DNA of 55,529 nucleotides, taken from positions 131,577 through 187,105 of the forward strand of contig NHCB01000006.1 in assembly GCA_002167745.1 (NCBI GenBank), given 5' to 3'. The DNA is from Betaproteobacteria bacterium TMED22. Its GTDB lineage: Bacteria > Pseudomonadota > Gammaproteobacteria > Burkholderiales > Eutrophovitaceae. Below are positions 8,661 to 18,016 of the stretch, piece by piece. The notes beneath the pieces are model-generated. The model ran no database searches and had not been told where the DNA came from. It was given only the letters and a program-made list of their open reading frames with translations. A program made the position numbers and the translations under genes. Positions within the stretch are counted from its first letter, which is position 1. Each line of letters starts with the position of its first letter.

Positions 8661-9328
8661 GTGTATTCGCCGTCCCAAGAGCCGGGTTGTAGCGAAGCAT
8701 CTCGGCCGTCATCGGACACCTTTGGTCTATTGAGAGAAAAAGTATTTTCTGGCGTTACTTGACAATAATCCATATAACCCATCCGCCCCATTAATCCTGC
8801 TTTTGCCGTATCAAACAAACCACCTGAAAGATACTCATCGTCAATAAATACGCCCACTACAAAGCCTAGAATCATGCTGTAGCATGATGCACTTTCATTT
8901 TCAGGGTCTTTAGGGATTGGAATCACTTTCCACAGTTTACACTCAAGCGCCGCAGGACTATCAGCAATACGGAGCGGCGCCACCAAACGAGACTGAACTG
9001 ATTTGAGGTTAGCCAAATCAAATTCATTAACGTCTTTGGAAACAGTGGCTGAACTCATATTCATCTGATCGCGCAAACCATAGGTGGCGAGCGAACAAAC
9101 GAACTCCTTGGTCTCCTCTATATTCAATAGCGTATCTTTTTTTTGATTAGAGGAAATCATCACCATTGGGGGTGAGTCACTAACAGCATTAAAGAAACTG
9201 TAGGGCGCGAGATTTACCTCATTTTTACTAGACATCGTGGAAACCCAGCCTATGGGTCTCGGAGCGACTAGTGCTTTAAACGGATCATGCTCAAGGCCAT
9301 GATCATTTGCTTGCGTTTCATAAAACAT
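8657..9328 (-). CDS. Flavin-reductase-like, FMN-binding split-barrel protein
   Basis: FMN-binding protein of the flavin reductase/DIM6-NTAB family, 223 residues. The motif LVAPRPIGWVST near residues 20-32 and LAPYSFFNAVSDSPPMVMIS after it are typical of the branch that includes many uncharacterised cytosolic flavoproteins. These may reduce flavin with NAD(P)H or use bound FMN on a small substrate. The gene ends in the stop of the convergent MobA-like gene (4-base overlap). It lies 33 bases downstream of pntB on the same strand, so it may be the last gene of the transhydrogenase operon. The specific reaction is not known. Confidence 0.87.
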   Translation of the reverse strand: MFYETQANDHGLEHDPFKALVAPRPIGWVSTMSSKNEVNLAPYSFFNAVSDSPPMVMISSNQKKDTLLNIEETKEFVCSLATYGLRDQMNMSSATVSKDVNEFDLANLKSVQSRLVAPLRIADSPAALECKLWKVIPIPKDPENESASCYSMILGFVVGVFIDDEYLSGGLFDTAKAGLMGRMGYMDYCQVTPENTFSLNRPKVSDDGRDASLQPGSWDGEYT

Positions 9329-9361
9329 ATATGAGTCACCTCAGTTTTGGACAGTAGCAAA

Positions 9362-10783
9362 TTAATCCAGCGCCTTCAAAATATCTTCTACCACTTTTTT
9401 CGCATCACCAAAGACCATCATCGTCTTATCCATATAAAATAATTCATTATCCAGTCCCGCATAACCAGAAGCCATTGACCTCTTATTCACAATGACGTTA
9501 CTGGCTTTGTATGCCTCTAGAATCGGCATTCCATAAATCGCACTTCCTGGTGTTCTAGCGGCTGGATTAACCACATCATTGGCTCCCAACACAAACACCA
9601 CGTCAGTTTGACCAAAATCACTATTAATGTCCTCCATCTCAAATACTTGATCATAAGCAACTTCTGCTTCAGCAAGCAAAACGTTCATATGTCCTGGCAT
9701 GCGCCCGGCCACCGGATGAATCGCATAACGAACCTGAACGCCCTTGGCTATCAATTTCTCAGTCATTTCTTTGACAGCATGTTGCGCCCGAGCAACAGCT
9801 AGGCCATACCCAGGAACAATAACTACAGAATCAGAGTTGCCTAAAAGGAAAGCAACATCATCGGCGCTACCAGATTTAACAGGCCGCGCCTCTGATGAAC
9901 CGGCTTGAGCACCCTCTTCTGCACCAAAGCCGCCAAGAATTACGCTAAAAAAGGACCGATTCATCGCCTTACACATAATATAGGAGAGAATTGCCCCGGA
10001 AGAACCCACTAAGGACCCTGCAATAATCAACATTGAATTGTTTAGTGAAAATCCGATGCCAGCAGCAGCCCAACCAGAGTAACTATTCAACATTGAAACA
10101 ACAACGGGCATATCCGCTCCGCCGATTGGAATTATTATCAGTACGCCCAATACGAAAGCAATCGCCATCATGATGACAAATGGTAGCCACTGTTGCGTCA
10201 TGAAGAACCATACACCACAACCCAACATGAGAAGTGCTAAGACCAGGTTCACCAAATGCTGGCCTTTAAAAACAATCGGCGCTCCTTGAAAAATTCGAAG
10301 CTTATAACTGCCGGATAGTTTTCCGAATGCTATTACTGACCCAGAGAAGGTGATCGCTCCGACAAATGTCCCAACAAAAAGCTCAAAACGATTGCCAATT
10401 GGAATAAGTCCGTCTACCAATTCGATTCCCAAGGCTTTAGGTTCAGCAACCGCGGCCACAGCGATGAACACGGCAGACATACCAATCATGGAGTGCATAA
10501 AAGCAACCAATTCAGGCATTTTTGTCATCTCAACACGTTTAGCCATTATCGCACCAAGTCCTCCACCAACAACCATTCCTCCAAAAACATTTAGTAAGCC
10601 CGATTGAGCTTCGCCAGACAATTTCAGTATGAGGGCCACTGTCGTTAGCACTGCGATCGTCATGCCAGCCATCCCAAAAGCATTTCCCAAACGAGATGTA
10701 TTGGGGTGCGATAGACCCTTGAGCGCCTGGATAAAACAGACTGAAGCGAGCAAGTACAAGAGCACTACGAAATTCATACTCAT
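9362..10783 (-). CDS. pntB: NAD(P) transhydrogenase subunit beta
   Basis: Membrane plus NADP(H)-binding subunit of the proton-translocating transhydrogenase, which makes NADPH from NADH using the proton gradient. It has 473 residues (family about 460-480). About nine membrane helices fill residues 1-260, and the C-terminal dIII domain has [36 protein letters not shown] and [19 protein letters not shown]. The ATG overlaps the pntA2 stop by four bases (ATGA), showing tight coupling. Order of transcription is pntA1, pntA2, pntB, then perhaps the flavin-reductase-like gene. Confidence 0.97.
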   Translation of the reverse strand: MSMNFVVLLYLLASVCFIQALKGLSHPNTSRLGNAFGMAGMTIAVLTTVALILKLSGEAQSGLLNVFGGMVVGGGLGAIMAKRVEMTKMPELVAFMHSMIGMSAVFIAVAAVAEPKALGIELVDGLIPIGNRFELFVGTFVGAITFSGSVIAFGKLSGSYKLRIFQGAPIVFKGQHLVNLVLALLMLGCGVWFFMTQQWLPFVIMMAIAFVLGVLIIIPIGGADMPVVVSMLNSYSGWAAAGIGFSLNNSMLIIAGSLVGSSGAILSYIMCKAMNRSFFSVILGGFGAEEGAQAGSSEARPVKSGSADDVAFLLGNSDSVVIVPGYGLAVARAQHAVKEMTEKLIAKGVQVRYAIHPVAGRMPGHMNVLLAEAEVAYDQVFEMEDINSDFGQTDVVFVLGANDVVNPAARTPGSAIYGMPILEAYKASNVIVNKRSMASGYAGLDNELFYMDKTMMVFGDAKKVVEDILKALD

Positions 10784-11097
10784 TTTGAAGCTCCTTCAAT
10801 GACTTTCTTTTGTTTCTTTTTAAACATTTCCAACATACGTCTCGTTACCAAAAACCCACCAACGACGTTAACTGAAGCAAGAGCAACCGCAGCTAACCCC
10901 ATAATTTGACCTAGCAGGGTTTCAGTCAGCGCTGCCGCCAACATGGCTCCAACAATCACAATTGCCGATATTGCGTTTGTGACAGACATCAGAGGCGTAT
11001 GTAGGGCAGGAGTCACATTCCAAACCACGTGATAACCAACGTAAATAGCCAACACAAAAATAATGAGATTGATAATCGTTGGGTTAATAACTTCCAT
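10780..11097 (-). CDS. pntA2: NAD(P) transhydrogenase subunit alpha part 2
   Basis: Small membrane subunit of 105 residues supplying the membrane helices that in E. coli form the C-terminus of PntA. Three hydrophobic segments (about 7-24, 35-56 and 60-85) and a lysine-rich cytosolic tail ([10 protein letters not shown]) are seen. A separate alpha-2 is the three-subunit arrangement known from Rhodospirillum rubrum and many Alpha- and Betaproteobacteria. It lies 27 bases after pntA1 and overlaps pntB by four bases. Confidence 0.95.
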   Translation of the reverse strand: MEVINPTIINLIIFVLAIYVGYHVVWNVTPALHTPLMSVTNAISAIVIVGAMLAAALTETLLGQIMGLAAVALASVNVVGGFLVTRRMLEMFKKKQKKVIEGASK

Positions 11098-11124
11098 GTG
11101 GTGACTCCCTATCCAAAAAATACT

Positions 11125-12237
11125 TTAATCAGAATTTGACGACACCAAGGTGCCAGATACAATTTCATCCTCTAGGTTTAATGCGAAGGAACCATTATCT
11201 TGATTCGTGATCAGTTCCATAAAATTTAATAGATTTTTCGCATATAAAGAACTCGCATCAGACGCGACACTCGAAGGAATGTTGACGGAGCCGATCAAGG
11301 TAACACCATACTGTGTCGAAACTTTATTCGCTTGCGTCAATGGACAATTCCCACCTTGCTCAGCTGCCATATCGACAATTACAGAACCAGGTTTCATAGA
11401 CTTGACCATTGCCTCGGTCACCAAAACCGGTGCAGATTTTCCAGGAATAAGGGCGGTGGTGATAACAATATCCGCTTGTTTCAATCGCTCAGCAATTAAG
11501 TCGGCTTGACGTTGCTTATAGTCCTCACTCATTTCTTTGGCATACCCTCCCTCGCCTTTGGCAAGCTCTTGCTCATCATCTGTTAGAGGGACCTCAATAA
11601 ATTTTGCGCCTAAAGACTCAACTTGCTCTTTCGTTTCTGGTCTCACATCGGTGGCTTCAACCACAGCTCCCAAACGTTTCGCGGTAGCAATCGCCTGAAG
11701 ACCTGCAACACCAACGCCCATCACGACGACTCTCGCAGCTTTTATCGTTCCGGCTGCAGTCATCAACATGGGCATAAGTTTCGGATAAGCATGCGCCGCC
11801 ATTAATACTGCTTTGTATCCAGCCAAATTAGCCTGCGAAGAAAGGACATCCATTGATTGAGCACGAGATATTCTCGGTAATCGCTCCATTGAAAAACCAA
11901 TCACGCCAACTTTTTTTAGCCTCTCAATAGAGACTTCATTGTGGGGTTGAAGGAGTCCAACCATGACTTGACCGCGCTTTAATAACTCTGCCTCCTCCGG
12001 CTCAGGACTTTGGACTTTCAATAAAAGTTCCGCTTGCGCGTAAACCTCAGCCGCGCTATCCACCAAACTTGCACCAGCTGCCACATATGTCTCATCGGGA
12101 AACGACGAATTTTTCCCAGCTCCTGCTTGAATGATGACTTGATGAAGTCCTTTGGATACGAATTTTTTGACCGTCTCTGGAGTTGCTGCGACACGATTCT
12201 CACCGTCTACTATCTCCGCTGGAATTCCAATTAACAT
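11125..12237 (-). CDS. pntA1: NAD(P) transhydrogenase subunit alpha part 1
   Basis: Soluble NAD(H)-binding (dI) subunit, 370 residues. Hallmarks: IGIPAEIVDGENRVAATPETV at the N-terminus (in pieces), SMERLPRISRAQSMDVLSSQ, the Rossmann motif GVGVAGLQAIATAKRLGA, and the mobile-loop region near DYKQRQADLIAERLKQADIVI. The ATG at 12237 is preferred over the TTG one codon upstream because AGGAAGGG lies at proper distance. It is the first gene of the pntA1-A2-B operon and is divergent from mutL across a 170-base gap. Confidence 0.96.
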   Translation of the reverse strand: MLIGIPAEIVDGENRVAATPETVKKFVSKGLHQVIIQAGAGKNSSFPDETYVAAGASLVDSAAEVYAQAELLLKVQSPEPEEAELLKRGQVMVGLLQPHNEVSIERLKKVGVIGFSMERLPRISRAQSMDVLSSQANLAGYKAVLMAAHAYPKLMPMLMTAAGTIKAARVVVMGVGVAGLQAIATAKRLGAVVEATDVRPETKEQVESLGAKFIEVPLTDDEQELAKGEGGYAKEMSEDYKQRQADLIAERLKQADIVITTALIPGKSAPVLVTEAMVKSMKPGSVIVDMAAEQGGNCPLTQANKVSTQYGVTLIGSVNIPSSVASDASSLYAKNLLNFMELITNQDNGSFALNLEDEIVSGTLVSSNSD

Positions 12238-12412
12238 CAATAAATACCCTTCCTCTTTTCATCGAGAAAAAATTTCTCAACCCGCAAGCTAGATATTCCT
12301 CGCTTGCATTCCGCCCCCTTGCAAACACTAAAATACTCTTGACTTGCCTAACCTGAACTAAATTCTACATTAAGGAAAAATTAGTCGTTCAAATTCTGTA
12401 CCATTAATCATT

Positions 12413-14212
12413 ATGTCTTTAATAAAACCTCTACCGGATATCTTAATCAGTCAAATTGCAGCCGGAGAGGTTGTTGAACGACCTGCTTCACTTCTTAAAG
12501 AATTATTGGAAAACAGCATCGACTCAGGTGCTAACGAAATTAACATTGCCATCGCTGAAGGTGGCATGCGCGAAATTCGTGTTTCAGATAACGGTCCAGG
12601 GATTCCAAAGAATCAACTTCCATTGGCATTATCACGACATGCAACAAGCAAAATAAGTAGCCTAGCCCATTTAGAGTCAATAACTAGCCTTGGATTTCGA
12701 GGAGAAGCTTTAGCATCAATTGCTTCTGTATCGCAGTTAGTTCTATCCAGCAAACATCAAAGTGACACTCATGGCTGGGAAATCAGGGCCGAAGGGAGTC
12801 GAGTATCCGAAGTCAGGCCCTGCGCACTTGAGCAAGGCAGCATTGTCTCCGTTAAAAATCTCTACTACAACACCCCTGCCCGCAAAAAGTTTCTTCGAAC
12901 ACAAAACACCGAGTATGGTCATTGCGACGAAATATTCAAACAAGCTGCACTCGCTCATCCAGCTATCGAGTTTTCAATTTCTCATAACGGTAAGCTTCGC
13001 CGAAGAGCGAATACCAAAAAGATTGAAACACGAATTCGTGAAGTTCTTGGCACTGATTTAACTGATGCGAGCATTTGGGTCGAAGAAGGTACCGAGAACC
13101 TATATATCCGAGGGTTTGTTCAACAACCAGCCTATGATAGGGGCACTAAAGATACTCAATATCTTTTCATAAACGGTCGATTCATCCGCGACCGAGTAAT
13201 CTCGCATGCAATAAGGCAAGCTTTCAGCGATGTCACACATCATGGCAAATCAATTTCATACATTCTGTTTATTCAAATTAACCCGAAATTAGTCGATGTA
13301 AATGTGCATCCGAGAAAAACAGAGGTACGTTTTCACCAGTCCCAAGCCATTCATCAATTTGTTTTCCATGCAATCGAAAAGAAACTCTCTTCAGCGGAGC
13401 ACGTACCTAAAAAAAGTACTCACTCATTTTTTTCAGACCAAGGTGCAACAATCTCACCACAACACTCCCGGCTACAAAATAATCTCGCATTTACAATGGA
13501 TAAAAGAGGGAGACCCCTCACCAGCCTTGACATCTCACAAAACGCTGATTCTCCAGATTATGATGAAAAGGAAGCAACCTCGACAGATATTTCAGATTGG
13601 AATCAGGTTGACGAAAATAAACAACATGATTATCCCCTAGGTTTCGCGCTTGCCCAACTCAGCGGAATATATATTCTCACCCAGAATCGGGAAGGTCTCA
13701 TCATTGTTGATATGCACGCCGCCCACGAGCGAATTGTTTATGAGCAACTAAAAACTGCACTAGATTTAAACGAAATTCCCAAGCAAGCACTATTAATTCC
13801 CATTGACGTCGGATTAGATCTTACTCAAATGGCAGTCATACACGAAAATGCGTCTCTATTAAACACGTTAGGATTTGAATTTTCCATCTCCGGCCCCGAG
13901 AACGTCGCGATAAGGGCGATACCCTCTTTTCTCGATGCAAGCAAAGTATCTGCATTAGTAACGAGCGTCATTAACGACATAACCGATTTCGGCGCCACAC
14001 GAGTTCTACAGGAACATCGAAACGACATACTATCGACATTGGCATGTCATTCTGCGGTCCGAGCTAATCGAAAGCTCTCAGTGGAAGAGATGAATAACTT
14101 ACTTCGAGATATGGAACGCACCGAGCGGTCTGACCAATGTAATCATGGTCGACCCACTTGGTTTCAGATTTCGCTGTCCGAGCTTGATCATAGGTTTATG
14201 CGTGGCCAATAG
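12413..14212 (+). CDS. mutL: DNA mismatch repair protein MutL
   Basis: Coordinates mismatch repair between MutS and strand incision. It has 599 residues. The N-terminal GHKL ATPase has ELLENSIDSGA, DNGPGIP and GFRGEALASIASV. A low-complexity linker covers about residues 330-410. The C-terminal dimer domain keeps the metal-binding endonuclease motifs DMHAAHERIVYE (about residue 432), ACHSAVRAN and CNHGRP (about residue 575). This suggests a nicking MutL as in Bacteria without MutH rather than the E. coli type. A -35-like TTGACT lies about 75 bases upstream, but no good ribosome site is seen. It is followed 36 bases later by miaA, the classic pair. Confidence 0.96.
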   Translation: MSLIKPLPDILISQIAAGEVVERPASLLKELLENSIDSGANEINIAIAEGGMREIRVSDNGPGIPKNQLPLALSRHATSKISSLAHLESITSLGFRGEALASIASVSQLVLSSKHQSDTHGWEIRAEGSRVSEVRPCALEQGSIVSVKNLYYNTPARKKFLRTQNTEYGHCDEIFKQAALAHPAIEFSISHNGKLRRRANTKKIETRIREVLGTDLTDASIWVEEGTENLYIRGFVQQPAYDRGTKDTQYLFINGRFIRDRVISHAIRQAFSDVTHHGKSISYILFIQINPKLVDVNVHPRKTEVRFHQSQAIHQFVFHAIEKKLSSAEHVPKKSTHSFFSDQGATISPQHSRLQNNLAFTMDKRGRPLTSLDISQNADSPDYDEKEATSTDISDWNQVDENKQHDYPLGFALAQLSGIYILTQNREGLIIVDMHAAHERIVYEQLKTALDLNEIPKQALLIPIDVGLDLTQMAVIHENASLLNTLGFEFSISGPENVAIRAIPSFLDASKVSALVTSVINDITDFGATRVLQEHRNDILSTLACHSAVRANRKLSVEEMNNLLRDMERTERSDQCNHGRPTWFQISLSELDHRFMRGQ

Positions 14213-14248
14213 TCACATGAGCACTCGCATGTCAGTCCATAGTTCGAG

Positions 14249-15190
14249 ATGAAAAAGGACGTTGTACCCGAGGCAATCTGCCTCTTAGGCCCAACGGCCA
14301 GCGGCAAAACTAGTATCTGCATCGAACTAGCCCGGCATTTTCCAATTGAAGTTATCAGCATAGATTCCGCGCTTGTCTATCGTCATATGGATATTGGAAC
14401 GGCCAAGCCAAATGCCGAGGAATTAGTACAGTGTCCTCATCACTTGATTAATATTCTAAATCCAAACGAGCACTACTCCGCCGCAAAGTTCAAACTAGAG
14501 GCAGAGAGAATTGTTCATGAAATTACTCTCCGTGGCGCGATCCCAGTGCTTTCCGGAGGCACGATGATGTACTACAAAACACTCAAGACTGGCTTAAATA
14601 AATTACCCGAGCGGAATACCCAAATTCGCGAAGTGATTGACTCGGATGCAAAACAACACGGATGGCCTCATATTCATAACCAATTACGTAAAATAGATCC
14701 TGAAACAGCACATAGACTGAACCCTAATGACTCTCAGAGAATTCAGCGCGCAATGGAAGTATTCCAAATAACGGGCGAACCCATGAGCAAACTACTCAAC
14801 AAACCAGATACGAAAAAAGGCTCCTTGAATACAATCGATATTGCGCTTGTGCCTGAATCACGGACAACATTACACAAGCACATTAATAGTCGATTCAAAC
14901 AAATGATTAACAAGGGATTAATCGATGAAGTAATCAACCTTAAGAAAAATTGGAAACTGTCGTTAGACATGCCTTCGATGAGATGCGTTGGTTATCGACA
15001 GGTTTGGGAATTTCTAGATGGACATTACGATAAGGATACTCTAGTCGATAAAGGCTCTGCAGCCACTCGCCAATTGGCCAAACGGCAGCTGACTTGGCTG
15101 CGTAGCTTTACAATTGACCATGTAGTTGACCCGTACGAACCTGATACCCAATCTTGTATTCGACAAGTCTTACAGACTCTAGAACGCTGA
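14249..15190 (+). CDS. miaA: tRNA dimethylallyltransferase
   Basis: Adds the isopentenyl group to A37 of tRNAs that read UNN codons. It has 313 residues, normal for the family. Seen: P-loop LLGPTASGKT (about residues 12-21), the DSALVYRHMDIGTAKP substrate motif, HHLINILNP, and the C-terminal MPSMRCVGYRQVWEFLDG. It sits 36 bases after mutL on the same strand. Its stop is one base from the end of convergent xseA. The hfq gene that often follows miaA is absent here. Confidence 0.97.
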   Translation: MKKDVVPEAICLLGPTASGKTSICIELARHFPIEVISIDSALVYRHMDIGTAKPNAEELVQCPHHLINILNPNEHYSAAKFKLEAERIVHEITLRGAIPVLSGGTMMYYKTLKTGLNKLPERNTQIREVIDSDAKQHGWPHIHNQLRKIDPETAHRLNPNDSQRIQRAMEVFQITGEPMSKLLNKPDTKKGSLNTIDIALVPESRTTLHKHINSRFKQMINKGLIDEVINLKKNWKLSLDMPSMRCVGYRQVWEFLDGHYDKDTLVDKGSAATRQLAKRQLTWLRSFTIDHVVDPYEPDTQSCIRQVLQTLER

Positions 15191-15191
15191 A

Positions 15192-16535
15192 TTAGGAATC
15201 ACGCAAACGTTTTGCCGCAACCAATGTGTCGAGTGCACCATCGCTCAGTTGCACAATCAATCGATCGTCTACGCAAACAGAGTCAGCACTTCTCACAATA
15301 TCGCCCGCTGTACTTCTCACTATTGAGTAACCTCGACATAGAACTTGCTCAGGATCAAGGTGAGACAAGCTACTCTTCGCAATAGATAAACGCACTTGCA
15401 ATTGACTAATAATGCTAACCATTTCACGATCCATTCGTTTTTTCCTATCTTGGAGTAATTCTGAAGAACGATTAACATCAGGTCTCGCCCGAGAAAGCTG
15501 ACCCTTCTTAGCGATTAAACGAGTTTCTTGTCCGCGTAGTAATCGCTTCATGCCGTTGTTGAGCCTTGTTGCCAATCGATTCAACTCATGGACGTAAAAA
15601 ATATTTTGTTTGCCTGGATGAATGAGTCGACGATTTAAGTAATCAATATTCTGCTGACTTGCATCCAGCTTACTTAGAATGTTTTTAGTCATTCTAGCTA
15701 AAAACCTTTGAAGATCGAGGCTGATTTCATCAAAAGCAGATACTGCAGCGGTCGCGGCGGCCGTCGGCGTCGGCGCACGATAATCGGATACAAAATCAAC
15801 CAATGTAGTGTCAGCTTCATGCCCAACCCCAGAAATAACAGGAATTGGGCATCGAACAATTGCTCGGATTAGGTCTTCAGAATTAAACTCCCATAAATCT
15901 TCAAGGCTGCCGCCTCCGCGACAAACGATCAGTCCCTCAACCTCCAAACGGTCGCTAGCTAGCGTAACCGCTTCTGCCAGTTTTTTACCGGCTCCGACAC
16001 CTTGCACCGGTGAGGGATAAATAATTACTGATACGTTGGGCGCACGATCGGCTAACGTTTTACAAACATCTCGAAGTGCAGCAGCGTCTCGTGAAGTAAC
16101 GACCCCTATTGTTTTAGGGAACCGGGATAACGGAATCTTGTTACTTAAGTCAAACAACCCCTCGGCCGCAAATTTTCTTTTTTGAGTCTCGTATAACTCA
16201 AATAAACGACCAAGACCAGATTTACGAACTAGTTGCGCGATTAATTGGAATTCCCCCCTTTTTTCGAACATTGAGGGAGCCGCTAATATTTCCACCTCAA
16301 GCCCATCAGAGATATTAAATTCAATATCACTCGTACGAGAGCGAAATAGGACACATCTAACTTGACTCAATTCATCTTTCAAAGAGAAATAGCAATGACC
16401 TGATGCAGCTCGAACAAAATTCGAAATTTCACCTCTAACCCAGATCTCCGAAAAGTGCCCCTCGATCAATGATTTGACTGTTTTCGTAACTTGATAGACA
16501 GACAGGACTTTAGATTGAATGCCGCTTTCACTCAT
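15192..16535 (-). CDS. xseA: Exodeoxyribonuclease VII large subunit
   Basis: Large subunit of the single-strand exonuclease ExoVII, 447 residues from the ATG at 16535. An open frame extends further upstream, but family proteins start at the SVYQVTKTVKSLIEG OB-fold segment, and GGTGAG precedes this ATG. Order: OB fold (about 10-110, with WVRGEISNF and YFSLKD), catalytic domain with GVVTSRDAAALRD, YPSPVQG, CRGGGSLEDLW and GVGHEADTTLVDFVSD, then a long coiled-coil helix region with arginine and lysine repeats. The small subunit xseB is not in the window. It is convergent with miaA and divergent from exbB. Confidence 0.96.
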   Translation of the reverse strand: MSESGIQSKVLSVYQVTKTVKSLIEGHFSEIWVRGEISNFVRAASGHCYFSLKDELSQVRCVLFRSRTSDIEFNISDGLEVEILAAPSMFEKRGEFQLIAQLVRKSGLGRLFELYETQKRKFAAEGLFDLSNKIPLSRFPKTIGVVTSRDAAALRDVCKTLADRAPNVSVIIYPSPVQGVGAGKKLAEAVTLASDRLEVEGLIVCRGGGSLEDLWEFNSEDLIRAIVRCPIPVISGVGHEADTTLVDFVSDYRAPTPTAAATAAVSAFDEISLDLQRFLARMTKNILSKLDASQQNIDYLNRRLIHPGKQNIFYVHELNRLATRLNNGMKRLLRGQETRLIAKKGQLSRARPDVNRSSELLQDRKKRMDREMVSIISQLQVRLSIAKSSLSHLDPEQVLCRGYSIVRSTAGDIVRSADSVCVDDRLIVQLSDGALDTLVAAKRLRDS

Positions 16536-16818
16536 ATTGCTCACCAGTAAAATTAATTTGGACGTTATAAGCACGCATTCTATGGTAAAAAACATGACCT
16601 GGTTAAGTAAACTATTGACATTCAACGAACTTTTTTTGGTGAGTAATCCACAAGCGTCACAATTTGGTAAAAAATCATTTATAAACACGAGTTTAACTTA
16701 AAAATTTAGATAAATATATGATTTATATACATATTTTTTATTTCGGGGTAATTATGCTCAGAATTCGTCTGTGAAATATGACTATTTAACCTCCATTGAC
16801 ATGAATTTACCCACAAAC

Positions 16819-16827
16819 TTATCCACA
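16819..16827 (+). promoter_or_regulatory. Consensus DnaA box
   Basis: Perfect TTATCCACA, with a one-mismatch copy (TTACCCACA) three bases to its left. It lies 17 bases after a TTGACA hexamer, so it overlaps where a -10 element would be. Binding by DnaA is inference. Confidence 0.4.
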
Positions 16828-16846
16828 GTCGGCACACAAAAACTAT

Positions 16847-16867
16847 TGTTAAGTCTTATACTTAACA
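16847..16867. promoter_or_regulatory. Candidate operator upstream of exbB
   Basis: Perfect dyad TGTTAAGT-N5-ACTTAACA about 105 bases before the exbB start. The size and symmetry suit a dimeric repressor. It does not resemble a Fur box. The cognate regulator is unknown. Confidence 0.45.
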
Positions 16868-16972
16868 TCATTTACATTTTATAAAGTAAAAATATACAAC
16901 GTTGAACTTGCTGGTAGTAACTCCGACGTTTAAAGTGGTGGCCTAAGTAACTAGTACCCAAAGGTTTATATC

Positions 16973-17584
16973 GTGATCGAAATCATCAAAGCTGCCGGAT
17001 GGCCAATTTGGCCGATTATATTTTGCTCTGTCATTGCGGTAGCAATTATTGCTGAACGCTTTTACTCGCTAAGACGCGAGGCCGTGGTTCCCAAAAACTT
17101 ACTCGGCGAGACAGTGAGCAAACTAAAGACGTCAGGCGTAACTCAGGACCTCATATCAAAAACTGAAGCCTCTTCACCACTAGGACGGGTGTTCGTCGCA
17201 GGGTTAAAAAATCTAGGAAGCACCAAAGAGGTAATGAAGGAAGCGATTGAGGAAACTGGTCTTGAAGTTGCTCATGAGATGGACCGCTACCTTACTACTC
17301 TTGGAACCATCGCCACAATGGCGCCGCTACTAGGCTTATTGGGAACAATCATCGGGATGATTGAAATTTTCGGCGCATCCACGCCTACCGGTATCACTGA
17401 TCCAGCTCGGCTCGCACATGGTATTTCAATTGCGCTTTACAACGCCGCATTTGGAATTATCGTAGCACTGCCAAGTCTCGTATTTTATCGCCACTTCCGA
17501 TCAACAGTAGATTCTTTAATGGTCCAGATGGAACTACAAGCGGTAAAACTAGTAGAAATGACCCACGGTAAAAGAACTGACTAA
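16973..17584 (+). CDS. exbB: MotA/TolQ/ExbB proton channel protein
   Basis: Inner-membrane proton-channel subunit that, with ExbD, energises TonB-type or Tol-type envelope work. It has 203 residues with three hydrophobic segments (about 8-28, 105-128, 145-170), including TMAPLLGLLGTIIGMIEIF, the family signature. The start is a GTG giving MIEIIKAAGWP. The next gene is exbD, eight bases downstream. No tonB or tolA is nearby, and the conserved betaproteobacterial exbB-exbD-lpxK order makes an envelope-maintenance role likely. Confidence 0.94.
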   Translation: MIEIIKAAGWPIWPIIFCSVIAVAIIAERFYSLRREAVVPKNLLGETVSKLKTSGVTQDLISKTEASSPLGRVFVAGLKNLGSTKEVMKEAIEETGLEVAHEMDRYLTTLGTIATMAPLLGLLGTIIGMIEIFGASTPTGITDPARLAHGISIALYNAAFGIIVALPSLVFYRHFRSTVDSLMVQMELQAVKLVEMTHGKRTD

Positions 17585-17592
17585 ATTTAATT

Positions 17593-18006
17593 ATGAATTT
17601 TCGACGAACCTCTTTTAGAGAAGAACCCGACATAAATCTGGTTCCATTCATTGATGTCTTAATTGTAATTGTCATCTTCTTGGCTGTCACAACCACGTAT
17701 TCAAAATACGCCGAACTAAAAATCAACCTGCCGGTGGCTGATGCAAATACCGTTGATCAGCCTATCGATAAACTTGAAATCGCCATCTCGCAGGCTGGAC
17801 AATACTTTGTTAATGGTCGTGAAGTGCCCATGGAAAGTCCAGTCCTTTTCGCAGAGATACTTCGGCAAATTGCAGGTGCGGGCTCTGACCCTGTAATCAT
17901 TATCAGCGCTGACTCTAATACAACTCATCAATCGGTCATTTACACCATGGAAGCCGCTCGATTAGCCGGCTATGGACGCATCACTTTCACGACGCAAAAG
18001 AACTAA
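17593..18006 (+). CDS. exbD: ExbD/TolR family protein
   Basis: Partner of ExbB, 137 residues. One membrane helix (about 15-38) carries the conserved proton-path aspartate Asp21 in NLVPFIDVLIVIVIFL, followed by a periplasmic domain ending in ITFTTQ. It is coupled to exbB with an eight-base gap. A possible 31-codon ORF fills the space to lpxK. Confidence 0.94.
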   Translation: MNFRRTSFREEPDINLVPFIDVLIVIVIFLAVTTTYSKYAELKINLPVADANTVDQPIDKLEIAISQAGQYFVNGREVPMESPVLFAEILRQIAGAGSDPVIIISADSNTTHQSVIYTMEAARLAGYGRITFTTQKN

Positions 18007-18016
18007 ACTGATTGCT

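Larger units (their letters stand above)
16536..16972. other. 437-base intergenic region xseA/exbB
   Basis: AT-rich divergent gap with no credible gene. It holds a TTGACA hexamer (16796-16801), three DnaA-box-like nonamers (one perfect at 16819-16827; one mismatch each in TTACCCACA at 16807-16815 and TAATCCACA near 16647), and a perfect 21-base inverted repeat at 16847-16867. Promoters for xseA and the exbB operon should lie here. Confidence 0.6.

Noticed and set aside
16536-16688. Longer N-terminus of xseA
   Set aside because: The extra residues precede the family start and the proper ATG has a good ribosome site.
16536-16972. Chromosome origin suggested by DnaA boxes
   Set aside because: dnaA, dnaN and gidA are absent and only one box is perfect; a promoter site is more likely.
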